Both the position numbers and the translations under genes were made by a program. Shown one piece after another: positions 40,780 through 53,524 of a stretch of 64,000 nt of DNA. The stretch comes from Dentipellis sp. KUC8613. Lineage: Eukaryota > Basidiomycota > Agaricomycetes > Russulales > Hericiaceae. The stretch lies in assembly GCA_002286715.1 (NCBI GenBank), contig NSJX01000044.1:116675-180674 (forward strand), in the 5' to 3' direction. Within the stretch, counting starts at the first letter, position 1. Each line of letters begins with the position of its first letter. Below the pieces are notes generated by a model. That model saw nothing but the letters and a program-made list of their open reading frames with translations. It made no database searches and had not been told where the DNA came from.

Positions 40780-43700
40780 ATGAGCGGCCATCCCTTCAAC
40801 ATTCCGGACCGTGATGAGGAAGCGAACAGCTACTTTGACCTGTACCATCCAGGCCTTGATTCTAAACGTGTAGAAGAGAATATCCTCCGTACGGTCTTCC
40901 GTATCGTCGTCCAGCAGTCTGAAGGAAGACTCGACGCAAAATATGCTCCTGGACCGTTTCATTCGAGCGAAGAGTCTCGCGTAGCTTGGGCTAATTTACG
41001 ACGAGAACACCCTGAGCTTACTGGGCTGCTTCTCGAATGCGGCAAATCCGAATGCTTCGACAAGATCCGCGCACTAGGTGAGTTGCACGTCTGGGTTACC
41101 GATTTTGCGTTTCGATCTGAGCCGTCTGACAACTATTTAGAATACCTCCAACGACCACGCCCTAGCGAGTCTCAAATCATAGCACAGCGGGCTGTGTATG
41201 ACGGTCCGTATCTCGATAACATCCCACCAGCCTCTGATTCTCACCCCACTATCATAATGTAGCAACTGTTGAATCTTGGAGCCAGGAATTCCGCGGGAAT
41301 TCTGCGGTCCTCTTGTTCGACGTCCTGAAAGGTTACTTGAGCAATTCAGCCACTTTCTACTACGGTCGCTACACCTCGTTCGTCCAGTCGTCGGGTACAG
41401 GCAAGTCTCGTACGATCGATGAACTTGCGAAACGTATCGTAGTTATCCCTATGAACCTCGCCGAGGATGAAGTAGATTGTGAGTGCTCTAATTCCCTTAT
41501 TTTCTATGTCAAAATATCTGTCCTCCCACTTACATCTCAACCATTTTTTCAGCAATAAGATACCCACCTGCCGACAGCAAGGTGTTCCGAACATGGTTCC
41601 GGCTCGGATCTCGGGGTACATCGCGGGAGCACTATCAAGCTTTCCTATACGGCCTCCTGAGTGTTACGAAAGACCGTCTTGCAGAAATACAAGAAACAGA
41701 GCGTATGTATTGTCACACTCTCGCCTTCAGGACAATTATGGGCAGAATATGACCGCTATATATCGTGACAGATAATATCATGTCTATCGAAGACCTCAAA
41801 TTCATTAGCGGAGAGGAGGTTGACTCAGTTCATGATGCAATAGTCAATCGCTTGTCTTCATTGGCCCGAAAATTCAGATGCAAGATGGCAGAAACCACGC
41901 CTGTGAAAGACGACTTCAAAGGGTTCACGGTGCAAACATATGGTGATTATCGTCAGAGCTTCTATGCCGAAGTCATGGAACGTGCGGACACTGTATGCAC
42001 AGGTATCATTCACTCCTAATCATACTATAGCTGATGATCATTACTCAATTTATCCGAGCGGCGCAAGAGTACCTGCCTGGCGCTAATGCCGCAACATCAT
42101 CCTCATCAACTCGACTTCACCAAAAAGGTATAGATTTGCTGAAGGCGTCTTCAGCAGACTAGCGCGGTTGAAAATGACTATATCATAGATGCGGCCCTCG
42201 TCAAAGCTGGCGAAGATCTTCAGAACTTCCTCAACCCTATCACGGATATACGTGTTGGCCCTCTCCTCGTACTCTGCTTCGACGACTCCTCTGCACTCCT
42301 GAATGAAAGGACGGGTCTGCCCCGCACCTGTTTCTCAGAATTGCGTGATGCGCTTAGCTCCTTGGCACACATCCCATTCTTCTCCGTCTTCCTTTCTGCA
42401 GGGGGCAACTTTCATCATTTGACTCCACACTGGCAGGCATACCTGCCTCAATTGAACTCTTTCGCGCCTATCACAGAGACGGGGTTCGACGAATTCGCCA
42501 ATCGTGTCCCCAATGACGGAACGTGGCCGCTCCGGCGCCTCGCATCGACGCACCATATTGCCCATCTCGGCCGTGCTGTGTAAGTTCTGCTCTCGATCCA
42601 GATCCTTCTCAGCGTTTCACAGCGGTGGTCTCTCTGCCAGGTTTCCCACCTACTACGACACCATCGCCGCGGACCCGGACGTCCAAACCAAGATCGTCGA
42701 ATTCGCCCGCAATAAGCTACTCGCTGTCGACTGGACCGCCGGCATGCCAGCGACACTCAGCAGCGACCAGAAACTCGCATGCTTGGCCGTGCGTCTGGAC
42801 ATCAACTTCGTGCATGCTACGAATTGGGCGGGCCAAGAAAAAGAACGTACTCTGGTCAGGCACCACTTGCGCCTCTGTGTCGATGGTCCTCCAGGCTCCG
42901 GGCGCACGGAGACGATATCTGCCTCGGAGCCGCTCCTCGCGGATGCAGCTTTCAGCAGCATGGATGGCTGGGACGCCGCTGCTGCGCTCTTGGAACACGT
43001 CGAAAATTCGTGTCTGGACGTTGGTGATAGAGGAGAGCTGATCACACAATTGCTCGTTCTTCTGGCTCGTGATGCTGGCCTCAAAGCTACGGCACAGCAG
43101 GCCCTTCGAGAGACGCATGGGATACACCATACCTCCAAGGATCCCAAAACGGATGGCGAGCGCCGGATCATCAGCGTGGTCGGCTTTCTCGACAACCTCC
43201 TGAGCAAGACCGTATCAGACAAGTATCCGAGCAAGTTTCACACTGACAGCGACAGGCTCCAGACGCTCGGAGAGGCCTACGAGGATGCAGCTATCTGGTT
43301 TAACCACTTTGTCAGAGTGCACGACTACCAGATGATCGGCCAGAAACACCTCTGGCGTCTTCTCGCGCGCGGCGCCGCGGTCGTGTGTGCGAACAACCAG
43401 CGCGGCGTGGACATCGTCATCCCAGTCCTGTTCCACGATGCGCTCTGTGAGAAGAACGTCTCTGCGATCCTCATCCAAGTCAAGAATGATCGTTCGTTCA
43501 CCGACTCTGCCAGGACCAGTCTGTTCGACAATATGGACCCCTTCGACGTAGGCTTATACGCCAGAGAGGTAGAAGAGCCCCTCCCCATAATCCGCATGGT
43601 CTTCGCCCTTGCCTCCGAAAAGGCACGCATCGCCTGTAACGACCGCCCTCTAGACCCGTTTCCCGCCCGGAAACGAGGGCTCCAGAAATTTACGGCGTAC

Positions 43701-43958
43701 GACATCTGGTGTGCGGGCGTGACCAACGAGACCTTCAAGGTCGTTACCGTTGAATCTGCTCTCAGCTATCAGTCGCTCCTTTTACGCTCTCGTAGTTTGG
43801 TGAATCCTTACACTCCCGGGGCGCATGAGTCCGATACAAAGGATCCAAGGGGATTAGCGCGCCGGAGAATGCACCCTGGTGTTACTATGCAAGATGAACA
43901 CTTTCGTAACTATGTTACCGAAGAGGCTAGGAACAAATTCAGAAGCATCTCACTTTGA
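40780..43958 (+). CDS. Crinkler-like P-loop NTPase fused to a PD-(D/E)XK-type nuclease domain, copy 1
   Basis: Exon 1 is 40780-41077, several middle exons follow, and the last exon runs 42641-43958. After an N-terminal helical segment (ILRTVFRIVVQQSEG) comes a Walker A box, QSSGTGKSRTIDELAK (about 41387-41435). A later strand LLVLCFDDSS (about 42262-42292) looks like Walker B. The C-terminal exon holds GVDIVIPVLF and SAILIQVKN (about 43404-43485). This D...QxK pattern is the active-site signature of the restriction-endonuclease-like (PD-(D/E)XK) fold. NTPase plus nuclease is the architecture of many Crinkler (CR) effectors in oomycetes and fungi. In a saprotrophic fungus the role may be inter-hyphal conflict or nuclear defence. 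Family placement rests on motifs and architecture. The exons between about 41460 and 42190 are approximate. Confidence 0.65.
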
Positions 43959-44165
43959 GCGGTACTCTTAGAATCAATCTTGGTACTAGTAGTAGCTGCA
44001 TGCAGACGCCGGTGGTAAGTAAACATTTTCAGCAATTTGACGTTACATGACTTCATCAAGTTTGTTCAATAGATATTGCGGACAGAATCGTATTCAGACG
44101 GGACGCACCTCCTGGTGTCACTCAGCGGGACCGATTGTTCCCCTACTACTGACAGGCTCTCACAT

Positions 44166-47126
44166 TTATTCCCCTTCGGGCTGCATTCCACGCAATACCG
44201 TCTTTCTCTTCTCGGCAGTAGAACCCCGACGGTCCCATGTCGTGAACTCGTTACGCGAACGCCAGACGAGCTTCTGGTACCAGCAGGCCTGCTCCGGGCT
44301 AACAACCTTGAACGTCTGGTCGCTCACGCCTGCGCACCAGATGTCGTAGGCCGTAAACGCAGGCGTCACATGGTCCGCAGTGCCGTCCTCATCCTCCCCC
44401 ATTAGCTCGACCGGATTCTCGCGGAACCAAACCGATGGGGTCTCCGAGGAGAGTGCGAAGACAATGCGGATGACGGGAAGGGGTTTTACAATGTCCCCAG
44501 CAAATAGACCAACGTCATAAGGATTCATATTGCTGAATAGACTCTTCCTAGGCGAATCTCCAAAGGACGAATCATTTTTGACCTGGATGAGGATAGCGGA
44601 GACGTTCTCTCTCCGAAGGGCATTGTGAAAAAGAACAGGAATGACGATATCCACGCTACGCTGGTTGTGAGGACATAGCACGGCTGCGCCGCGCGCAAGG
44701 AAAGTCCAGAGGAACTCTTGACTGATCAGGTCCACGTCGTCCACTTTCACGAAGTGGTTGAACCATACGGCAGCATCACGAAATGCTTCGTTGAGTGGCC
44801 GCGTCCTGTCCTCAGGGTTGCGATGCATTGTCGGATACTGCGCAGCCAAGAGTCTGCTGTCCTTGTTCACGAGCTCACGGAGGAAATCCTCAACACAAGC
44901 AACACGAGTTGCGCCGTCGTCAGAATCTAGTGAAGAGTAGCGAAAAAACTGCGTTTTGCCCATCACAACCGCAGCATCGCGAGCGCAGAGAACGAGGAGG
45001 GCTGCAATGAGCTCGCCTCGCTCACCGACACTCACACAGGACTCGTCGACGTGTTTCCAAAGTGCCGCAGGGGCAGCCCAAGAATTTAAGCATCTAGCAG
45101 CTGCTTCCGCGAGTAGGGGTTCGGAAGGGGCGGTGGTGACCACGTCCGCCAGGTTTTCGGAAGCGGAGAGACAGAGTCGCATATGGCGACAGACCAACAT
45201 GAGATCCTTCCGTTGATTCGCACTGCCAATGACACCAAACGTAAGGCCCAATCGTACCGCCAGACAAGCCAGCTCTTGGTCATCGTTGAGCCTCATCCAG
45301 TCCATGGGTACGAAGCGAGCTGCAAGTAACTTATTGCGAGCCAACGCAATAATATCGCCGCGATTGTCGTAGTGTGTAGGGAATCTTCAAGAGGAATCAG
45401 GAATAAACGCGATGCGTCAACGGAAGAGAACTCACAGAGCACGGCCCAAATGGGCGATATGGTATGTCGACGCGAGACGCTGAAGCCTCCACGTACCATC
45501 GTCGGCAACGCGGTCAGCGAACTCGTCAAAGCCTATCTCGGTGATTGGCAGGAATGGGAGCGGGTAGGGAATGTGAATGTCTGGGTCCGTTGAAAGGAAT
45601 AGAGTGAAAAAAGGAAACCCTGACAAGGAACGAAGTGCTGCACATATTGCTGAAAAACGCGAACAAAACCAGCCCTCGATAGGCTGCATAAACGTGCGAG
45701 CCTCATCGAATGAAATCACCAAAAGAGGGCCTTTGCATAGTTTAGTAGGATCGAGAAAGGTCCAGAGCGCTTCCGCGGCAGCGGATAAAGAGTACTGAGA
45801 AGGCGCAAGCTCAATCTATAAAGTAATCGACATGTAGACAAGCTGATAATGAACGAACATATACGGACCTCGTTCGCTTTTTCCATGACTTCAGCGTAAA
45901 AGCTTTGTCGATAATTTCCATACTTGAATGATCTGAATTGAAGATCTTGCCGCCCGGGAATTATGTTCATCATTCGGCGCCTGAATTCGCCTGCCAGTAA
46001 GGACAAACGATGGTGGATAACTTCACTAGCTTCCCCGGTGTTTTTTGTCTCCGTCGCTTCAATGCTCTCGGCTGAGGGGGCATCGGCTACACATTCAACC
46101 CATCATGATCTAGAACGTATACAGCAAAAAAGACGTACGATCTACTTTCAGTAAGCTTTCTAGACGCCCCTTCATGACACCCATCAGGCTCAGCAAGAAA
46201 GCATGATAACGCTTCTGCAGACTAGCTTCGGCTGCTGGCTCCATGAACCATTGAATGAATTGGTGTGCTTCGGGGGGTGGGTACTGTTCCGCTACAAGAC
46301 GTGGTGGATCAGGAAGATAAAATTTGGTAACAGAGAAAGACTACTTACGGATATCATTGTGAGCATGCCGTTTGAGATTGATCGGGATGCACACATGGTG
46401 CTTAGAAAGTTCGTCAATCTGACGAGACTTCCCAGTTCCTGACGATTGCAGAAAGACGGCAAAGCGGGCGTATGCATGAGATTCCCCGGAGTAGTCCTTC
46501 AAGATCTGATACAACAGGTTTGTTGAGTCACCTCGAAATTCACGGTTCCAAGATCGGGTCGTCGCTAAAAGCGATCCTATTCGCAACCAGATGTTCAAGG
46601 AGATACGAAGGCAGAAGACAGACCGACATATGACGAATGTGTCATCGATTCGTATAGAGGGAATTCCGGAAAGTCAGATGTAGTGGTCCAGAGATATTCT
46701 GTAGAGAACTTAGAAAATTACTGGCGAGTAAGAGTCTATACGCTATCACATTGACGTACGTAACGAGTAAATCTTCTTGAAGGACTTGGATCTACAGCAT
46801 TTGACTAGCCTCCCTATAAGCTCTGGGTGGTCCTCTAGGAGACGGTTCCATATATCGTTCGCTTCTTCGCTCACATCGTGTCCGCGGGCGTACTTGCTAT
46901 CTAGAGCCCCTTCGGACTCTCGAATAACAATACGAAAAATGGTGCGTAGCGCAACTTGGCAGGCAGGATCTTCGGGGTTGATTGCATATGCCGGGTCGTC
47001 AAAATGGTCAAGATTGGCTCCAAGTTTCTTGATGACAGCCCCGTCCAAGCATCCTTGATAGTAGCTGTTCCAGAGCATGTAATAATGGGAAAGTCGCAGC
47101 AGTGCCGAACTTTCAAGCCAGGTCAC
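44166..47126 (-). CDS. Crinkler-like P-loop NTPase with PD-(D/E)XK-type nuclease domain, copy 2
   Basis: This is a divergent paralogue of the gene at 40780, in tail-to-tail orientation, with the stops 207 bases apart. Exon 1 (46760 to about 47126) contains ALRTIFRIVIRESEG. The next exon has FLQSSGTGKSRQIDELSK (Walker A, about 46430-46480). Further segments near 46270 and 45990-45890 align with copy 1 (NYRQSFYAEVMEKA). LLVISFDEAR (about 45725) is the Walker B-like strand. The last exon, ending at 44166, carries SVDIVIPVLFHNAL and SAILIQVKN, so the nuclease residues are conserved. The first Met is uncertain; a Met 21 codons into this frame is also possible. Introns of about 50-60 bases interrupt the first half. 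I see no clear disabling mutation, and both copies look coding. Confidence 0.6.
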
Positions 47127-47725
47127 CGCGCTCGAGCGAAGCGAGTTGAACCGGGCCGGCGCTGTGCTTACATAACTAACTATCTCCGAGTCAAAGAATC
47201 TTCATCGATACAACAGCAGTTCTCCCCCAGGTTCACAACTGGATGTCTGGAAGGCTGGTCTTGACTTTCTCTGAGACATACAATCTTATCCGCCTGGATC
47301 TACAGAATGCAACAGGTAGGGGTCAGAGGACACAGGGCACTGGCACTGGGAAATCTCGCGTATGCATAGATTCGATAGTAGCTTGTTGCAAGTCGGGAGT
47401 CCAACTTGAGGCTGACGCAGAGCAGATCCTTCAGGCGTGTCTCACTTCCAGCTGTTCATCTAATCCGGGAACTGTGACCATTCCATGCTGTCTCTTGTGC
47501 CTTTTTTTTTTAACTATAGGCTAAGGGCTCCTTGCATTGATCGCACAAGAACCGACAAACTTCGAATTCGGAGGTCATTTCCAGAAACCGTCTATATTTA
47601 CAAGTTGTGCGTCTTTATATACTCGTCTCCATTTCGATATCCGATGACACTCTTAGCATGCGCTGTTCCTGAAACTCTAGGCCTCAAGCTAATGTACACT
47701 ATAGTACAGACGAAGCGGTGGAAAA
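47127..47725. other. Intergenic with an isolated P-loop-like fragment
   Basis: A 93-codon plus-strand frame (47243-47524) contains TGTGKSRV, followed by a helical-looking stretch. It could be a decayed helicase (Pif1/Helitron type) or a broken Crinkler NTPase copy. No flanking exons are evident. Confidence 0.3.
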
Positions 47726-49438
47726 TCATGATTTCTCAAGCATTGCCCTTCCAATTCCCGTCCACCACTTCTCCGCCTCTTTATCTGCATCGTACGAAAA
47801 TAGGCCCTCGTTCTTGCTCCGATCGGCCCATTGGTTCGGATTTCCCTTGCATGGATCGTCCATTCCGACGGGTGGGGACGGCAGCGGGGACGATGACGAC
47901 GACATCTGCAATACCTTCACGGCCGCCATCTCAATCTCCATCGCCTGTCGCATCGCCGCATCCCTCGCCTCTTGCTCAGGCCCGTCCTGCATGTGAAATA
48001 TGTGTCGATTAAGGCTCGACGACTGCTGTATCTCCGTGCACCGCGGGAGCCTGTAGTTCGGTGATTTATCAACACGGTCTCCGGATTCTGACGGGAAAAG
48101 ACACGGACCGCAAATCCTCGTACGCCTGCAGGAGCACTGGAAGCTCATCTAGAGACCCCATGTGGGAGAGCAGCGAACCGAGCACGGCCGCATCCTCAAC
48201 GGCCATCCCTGCTCCCTGTCCCCGATATGGCTGGTTGAATGCAACATGTTTATCAGATACAAGTTGGAAGAAGCACCGCGGAACCGATACGAAGACGTAC
48301 CAGCATCGCGTGGCATGCGTCTCCAAGGAGCGCGACCCGGCCGCTGGGATGTATCCATCTGTCCAGTGGCGCCCTATCCATGAGGCGCCATCGTAGTGTC
48401 GAAGAGACGAACGACATCAGCTTCTGGACTCTGACCGCCGTCCAGCATCAGCACATCACTACATCATCACATCGTGCCAGGCCCACGCCTAGCGCCAAGG
48501 AACATACCTCGGTTCGAAATCTGCAAACTGCTCCCTCATCTTCTCCACGTCGCCTACCGCGGACCAGGACTCTTCAGACCCGTCGTCCGGGTGGAGAAGC
48601 ACAAAGTTATACTCCCGTCTCCCGCTCTGCGCCCACGCGGTCAGTCCTGTCCGTTATGCCGAGGAGCAAGGAAACGACTACGCACAATGCAATAGGCCAT
48701 CAAGTGTCGATTAGGCGCCATCCACGCCGTCATCTCCGGCGTCTCCACGAACGACCTCAGATCCGGGTCCTGCATCATCTTCTCGGTGGGAATGATCGTC
48801 CTATACGCTGCATCGCCCGTCGCACGGGGAGCATTAGGGCGACCCGTCACCACAGTCTGCACCTTGCTCTTGACACCATCCGCGCCGATGACGAGATCTG
48901 CCGTCAGAACCTCCCCGCCCGCCAACGTAACGTTCGGGCCCCCATCCACGCCCGGCTCGGGCTGCACCTCCACCACCGTGGCGGCAAGGCGGATCGTCAC
49001 GTTGTGGCGTGCGTTGACAAGGCCGAGCAGGAGTCCGTGGTAGTCCGCGCGGTGGATCTGCAGGTACGGCGCGCCGTGCGCGCGCTCAATGCGCTCCCCC
49101 CATTTACTGTAGCCGACGCGTTCGCCCGTCGCGTACCGACGGAACACGATACCCTCAGGGCGCACCGCGGCGTCCGCAAGCGCAGGGCCGAGGCCCCAAC
49201 GGATCAGCAGACGCGACGCATTGGGCGAGACGACGATGCCCGCGCCGACGTTCGTGAGGGCATGCGCGGCTTCAAGCACGGTGATATGCGACTGCGGCAG
49301 CGCATGCGAGAGTGTGAGCGCTGCTGCTAGGCCGCCGATTCCACAGCCAATTATAACGATGTGGAGCGCGAGTGGGGAGGGATCCGCATAGAAAGGGGAG
49401 TCGGAGGCGGGTTGCGATCTAAGGGAGTCGATGGTCAT
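47726..49438 (-). CDS. FAD-dependent aromatic monooxygenase (salicylate-hydroxylase-like)
   Basis: The enzyme would use FAD, NAD(P)H and O2 to hydroxylate an aromatic or polycyclic substrate. Exons: 48686-49438, 48508-48626, 48301-48430, then one starting at 48230 and a last one ending at 47726. The N-terminal dinucleotide fold is IVIIGCGIGGLAAAL, with the acidic residue in VLEAAHAL. The second FAD motif, VIGADGVKSKVQ, is at about 48850-48895. GDACHAML (before the intron at 48231-48300) continues as PYRGQGAGMAVEDA, which is the GD motif binding the FAD ribityl chain. The closest general class is salicylate 1-monooxygenase-like enzymes of group A. The C-terminal 70 residues are Ser/Pro-rich and variable. 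No signal peptide is present. The substrate is unknown. Confidence 0.88.
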
Positions 49439-49492
49439 GGAGGTGATATGAGAATATGCAGGTGATCATCATTGTGATATCCATTCTGGCTC

Positions 49493-49499
49493 TTTTATA
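49493..49499 (-). promoter_or_regulatory. Probable TATA box of the monooxygenase gene
   Basis: The minus strand reads TATAAAA about 55 bases upstream of the ATG at 49438. Confidence 0.55.
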
Positions 49500-51492
49500 A
49501 CTCTGGAGTCTGATACGACACCTTTCTAGGCTCTCATGAGGCGGTCAAAGATGTGCTGACGGCTCACTGCTCGTTCCGAGTTCGTTCCTGCCAATCCTGG
49601 AGGGCGTCCTTATTTTGGCGCTGTGTAGAATTCTGGAGCAGAACGATACGGCTGTTCGTGATGGACGGCCCTGATGATTGCCCGATTCCGTTGATGTGCT
49701 GTTTCGCCCCATTCGACAAAAGTAGTTTCAACCACGGTCCAGAGTGGCTGATCTGCTCCTGATGAACACAATGCTGATAGTTACACATATTTTTTTTGAC
49801 AGCACCTCGGCCCTCCAGAACAACAAGCAGCGTCCTGATAGCATCTATTCTCCGAGAGAAACGACTAAAGCCCCACGTTTTCAGCGTGGACGCCATTGAT
49901 GTCATGCAAGGTGCTGTCACGTCTGATACGCGCGAAAATCGTATTGTATTCAGCGATCTCAAATTGGCTCTTATCCGCACGGACAGTATGCAATCCATCC
50001 CCGACACCCCCGACTTCTCCCTTCGCTCACTGCGCAAACCTGTGTTTTTGGACGCACAAACTATGTGGCTAGATAGCAACTGAATGGAGCTTCGACTGCA
50101 TGCAGAACGGCATGCGGAGTAAACGCTGGTAACTGATATTGTCGTCGTACCAGACAGTCGCTCAACCAACGTTGAGACATGATCAGCGCTTGCTTAATAC
50201 ATTCGATGCACCACCAGGCGCGCACGGTCGCATTGTACGTCTCAACCCCAACTCGCCGTACGCCACCGCCGATAGACTCGGACATGCACTTTAATTACAT
50301 ATATCGGTGAGATATTTTCGACAACATCTCTGATCCCCCTCTCAGTATTTTCAGGAGCAACGGCATGAAGCACTAGGCATCGCGAGATGGCAGTGCGGCT
50401 ACTTACGAGAGGGTGCGGAACGGCCGAGAGAGAACCTCGAAGGACCGCGACTCAACATACACGGTAGGTGCAGCGTTCATCTGTCTAACGCCACGTGGTA
50501 TCAATCAATGAAACCCGGGAGCATGGTCCAGCCCCCGTCGCTATACTTCTGTAGAACAAGACCACTCTCAGGGGATCCAGCTGATACCACCTATCTCACA
50601 ACCTTGAGCGCAAAGAGCTTGGGGCGCGCAAGATACGCCACAGCATATGATAGGGCTAGACCGCCTGTTCTAGCCATCGCGCGCTCTTCTGTTCACGCAC
50701 CGAGTCAAGCCGTGTAGCTCTACGCGCCTGCGCTCCAGCATGTAGTAATAGCTCTAGCTTTTGTGTCTTGCTTCCGAGTCAACTACGAAACCAGTCAGAC
50801 GCCCACAAAGATGCCAGCGAACTATAATTCAACCTCGGTGGTCGATTTTACCCGCGCGCACCCACGCCACCCATGCCATTGCCATTGAAACTTCGTATTA
50901 CACGCCCACTATATCCCCTATGGGGCTTTCTTGTCAGCTGTATAGTACCCGCATCCCTCAGTGTTCAGGGATTGACGTTATTGAGTCGTCACGATCGTTC
51001 GGCGACGGGATTCATGACTGTAGGTACTTCACGCTATTTTCCTCTCGCTTGGTATTAATGAACCCTCCATGTATAGGTCGAAGGACACAATGTTCTTATG
51101 GGATTATGGCGCCAAACCTATCGATGCAGAAGGTACACCGCCTTCGACAGAGAAGCACCAATGCCCTGCGTGACTTTGTCAAGGCAAATAATGCGACGCG
51201 CAGCGTACCCCTGGAAGAAGACGAAGAAGCGTCTACTCTTCCCAACGGGTCATTTCGTACATCGCGGAGGTATCGTAAGGGAATGCGGATCACATGTGTA
51301 ACTGCACGATTGCATCCCCTTTCACGAACCCGCTCTCAGTAACGCACATACTCATTGAAGTTTTGCAAACGCTGCTGATCGTCTAAGTACACCTCCTTCC
51401 GGCAGAAGCTCCAATACCCCATACCCCATTCTCGAGCCTCGAGCCCCGAGTCCCGAGTGCAGGATGCAACTTACGCCATAACACTTCCTTGC
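49500..51492. other. Intergenic, with two weak candidate frames
   Basis: A plus-strand frame at 49796-50083 (96 codons, KRLKPHVFSVDAIDVM region) and a minus-strand frame at 50061-50285 (starting MSESIGGG, with WWCIECIK) look mildly protein-like. They overlap slightly and could not be extended by plausible splicing. The rest shows nothing I can support. Confidence 0.3.
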
Positions 51493-52677
51493 TTACGCCT
51501 GCTTCGCTTCAAGGCACCCATCGAACGCCCCACCACAATTCCCCACTGCAAGCTTGATGCCCTTCTCCGCGCACACCTCCACCAGCTCCCTAATCAAGCC
51601 CACCTCGAACCCACGCCGCACACCATACGCCGGGCACACCGTCAGCGTCTTCAGCACAGGCAACGCGCCCCAGCCCTGCACGCGCCCGCGCAGCGCCGCG
51701 GCAAGCAGCGGCAGCTCGCGCGCCTCCAGCTTATACTGCAGCTCCTCAAGCGCGACGAACCCGCCCGCCCGGGCGAGGTCGCCCGGGCGGAGGTACGCAC
51801 TCGGGATGCGGAGCGTGCGCAGGCGGCGGAAGCGCGCGAGCGTCGCGAGGGACGCGTCGGCGACGGCTGTGGGGACGGGACACTGCACGGCGAGGTGCGT
51901 GAGGTGGCCCGACCACGCCTCGAGCGCGGGCGCGAGGGCCGCGCTTGTGCGCAGCGCGCCGCCGCGGAGGACGAGCACGGACAGGCGCGGTGCGAGGCCC
52001 GCGGGCGGGAGGATGTCCGCGTCGGCGGTGCCCGCGTCTGCGCGGAACTCCCAGCGCACGAGCCTCGGGCACGCGCAGGCCAACGCGCTTGCGCTTGCGC
52101 TTGTGGTGGCCGTGGTGGGAATGTGCACACAGTTGGCGCCGAGGGAGAGCGCCTCGATTTGCGGCCAGCGTTGGGCGGTGGCGAGGAAAGCGGGGAGGTC
52201 GCAGAGGGGCGCGGCGCTTGCGCCGTTGGCGAGCGTGAGGGTGCGCAGGCGCGTGCAGCTTGCGAGTGCAGTGTGCAGGGCGACCCGCTCGTCGGGCGCT
52301 GCGGCCCAGCCATGCAGGGAGAGATGCTCGAGACGCGTGCTGCAGCGCTGCAGGATGCGCGCGAGGGTGCATGTGTCGCCGCGGGCGAGCGCGTACGCGG
52401 AGTAGGAGAGCACGTGCGTGCGTGAGGCGAGCGCGGGTGTTGTTTCGAGTGTGCGCAGGAGAAGCATGAGGGTATCGGCGTGCGTTGATGGGCGCAGGTA
52501 TAGTCGGGTATAGAGCTCATGCTGAGCGACGTCATGCCAGTTTTTGTTCACAAGGGCGTAGGTGGCAAGGGCGGAGGGGAGGCAGTCAATTGGGTTGGTC
52601 GAATGGTGGGCTACGTCTATAGCCGATGCCAGCCTGAAGATAATGAAGAGCAGATCGGGGGGTAATGAGATTGCCAT
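51493..52677 (-). CDS. F-box-like/leucine-rich repeat protein
   Basis: A single exon of 394 codons. The N-terminus (LPPDLLFIIFRLAS, then YALVNKNWHDVAQHELYTRLYL) has the F-box pattern: start helix, cLVnknW and a Leu-rich third helix. The rest alternates short strands and helices rich in Leu (LEHLSLHGW, LRTLTLANG, LSVLVLRGG, LRTLRIPSAYL), consistent with divergent leucine-rich repeats. Such proteins are substrate adaptors of SCF ubiquitin ligases and are greatly expanded in agaricomycetes. GC content and Ala content are very high, which creates several long spurious frames on both strands. The substrate is unknown. Confidence 0.8.
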   Translation of the reverse strand: MAISLPPDLLFIIFRLASAIDVAHHSTNPIDCLPSALATYALVNKNWHDVAQHELYTRLYLRPSTHADTLMLLLRTLETTPALASRTHVLSYSAYALARGDTCTLARILQRCSTRLEHLSLHGWAAAPDERVALHTALASCTRLRTLTLANGASAAPLCDLPAFLATAQRWPQIEALSLGANCVHIPTTATTSASASALACACPRLVRWEFRADAGTADADILPPAGLAPRLSVLVLRGGALRTSAALAPALEAWSGHLTHLAVQCPVPTAVADASLATLARFRRLRTLRIPSAYLRPGDLARAGGFVALEELQYKLEARELPLLAAALRGRVQGWGALPVLKTLTVCPAYGVRRGFEVGLIRELVEVCAEKGIKLAVGNCGGAFDGCLEAKQA

Positions 52678-53524
52678 GGTCAGCCGGTTATATGACCTGC
52701 GTCATTCATTGAGAATCTCAACAAAATGCCCAGGAAGGCGACTTACTCGAGGACGCCGGGGGTATATCTGGTGTTGGGACCGGGCGGTAAGTCCTGGTCG
52801 GACAACCGTATTTATTCGGTTGGAATGCCATTACGTGTGCCGTTTTTTAGCCAGGAAGAATCATGATCCAAGAAACGGCGTCGACAGGGTGAGAACATGA
52901 AGCTGGGTGTATTGTAGTGAGAAGAGGAAGGACCTGAGTACGATCGATGCTAATTACAAGCGAGTGCCTTATCAGATAAAACGCCATCACGCGAGAGATG
53001 ATCATTTATCAGATTAGATCACAACAGCGCAACCATCTCCGAAGTCCGAACTTCCGAGCGCTTGACTCGGCGAGATCCCAACCACGACCTACTGACTCCA
53101 AGCTTCTCTCTCATCTCTGAAAACGATCAGTGTGTACAGAGCTTCAAGTGTACGAAGAAGGAAGTCTATAGAACCCGATGTCTTAGTGGTATCGTAGCGG
53201 AGGCCGCTGGTTGTCCTCCGTAATTTTCCAGCCGCCCGTTCGCGAGCGCACCGGAGATTGCAAACCCACTTGCCACGAGACAAACCTTCCTTGTCCTCTA
53301 CATCCGCTGCGGACTGCGGCCACCTATTCTGCGAGACGAATTCAAATGTAGGTTCGGAGCCCAGACAAGGTCTACGTCCGCGCTCTATTCCGCCCCTGTC
53401 TCAAACGCGGCTCGCCTCTCGATCATGAACCCCGGTGCATACTCTTGACCTCTCTCCACTCACTAGAAATACCAAGATCACAGATATTGCAATGAAGAAA
53501 TCCTCCTCTCGTCCTAATTCCTCG
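52678..53524. other. Intergenic
   Basis: Promoter region shared by the divergent F-box gene and paralogue C; no supported gene. Confidence 0.45.

Noticed and set aside
51554..52405. 283-codon plus-strand frame and an overlapping 322-codon one
   Set aside because: Antisense to the single-exon F-box/LRR-like gene; composition dominated by Arg/Ala from GC-rich codons.
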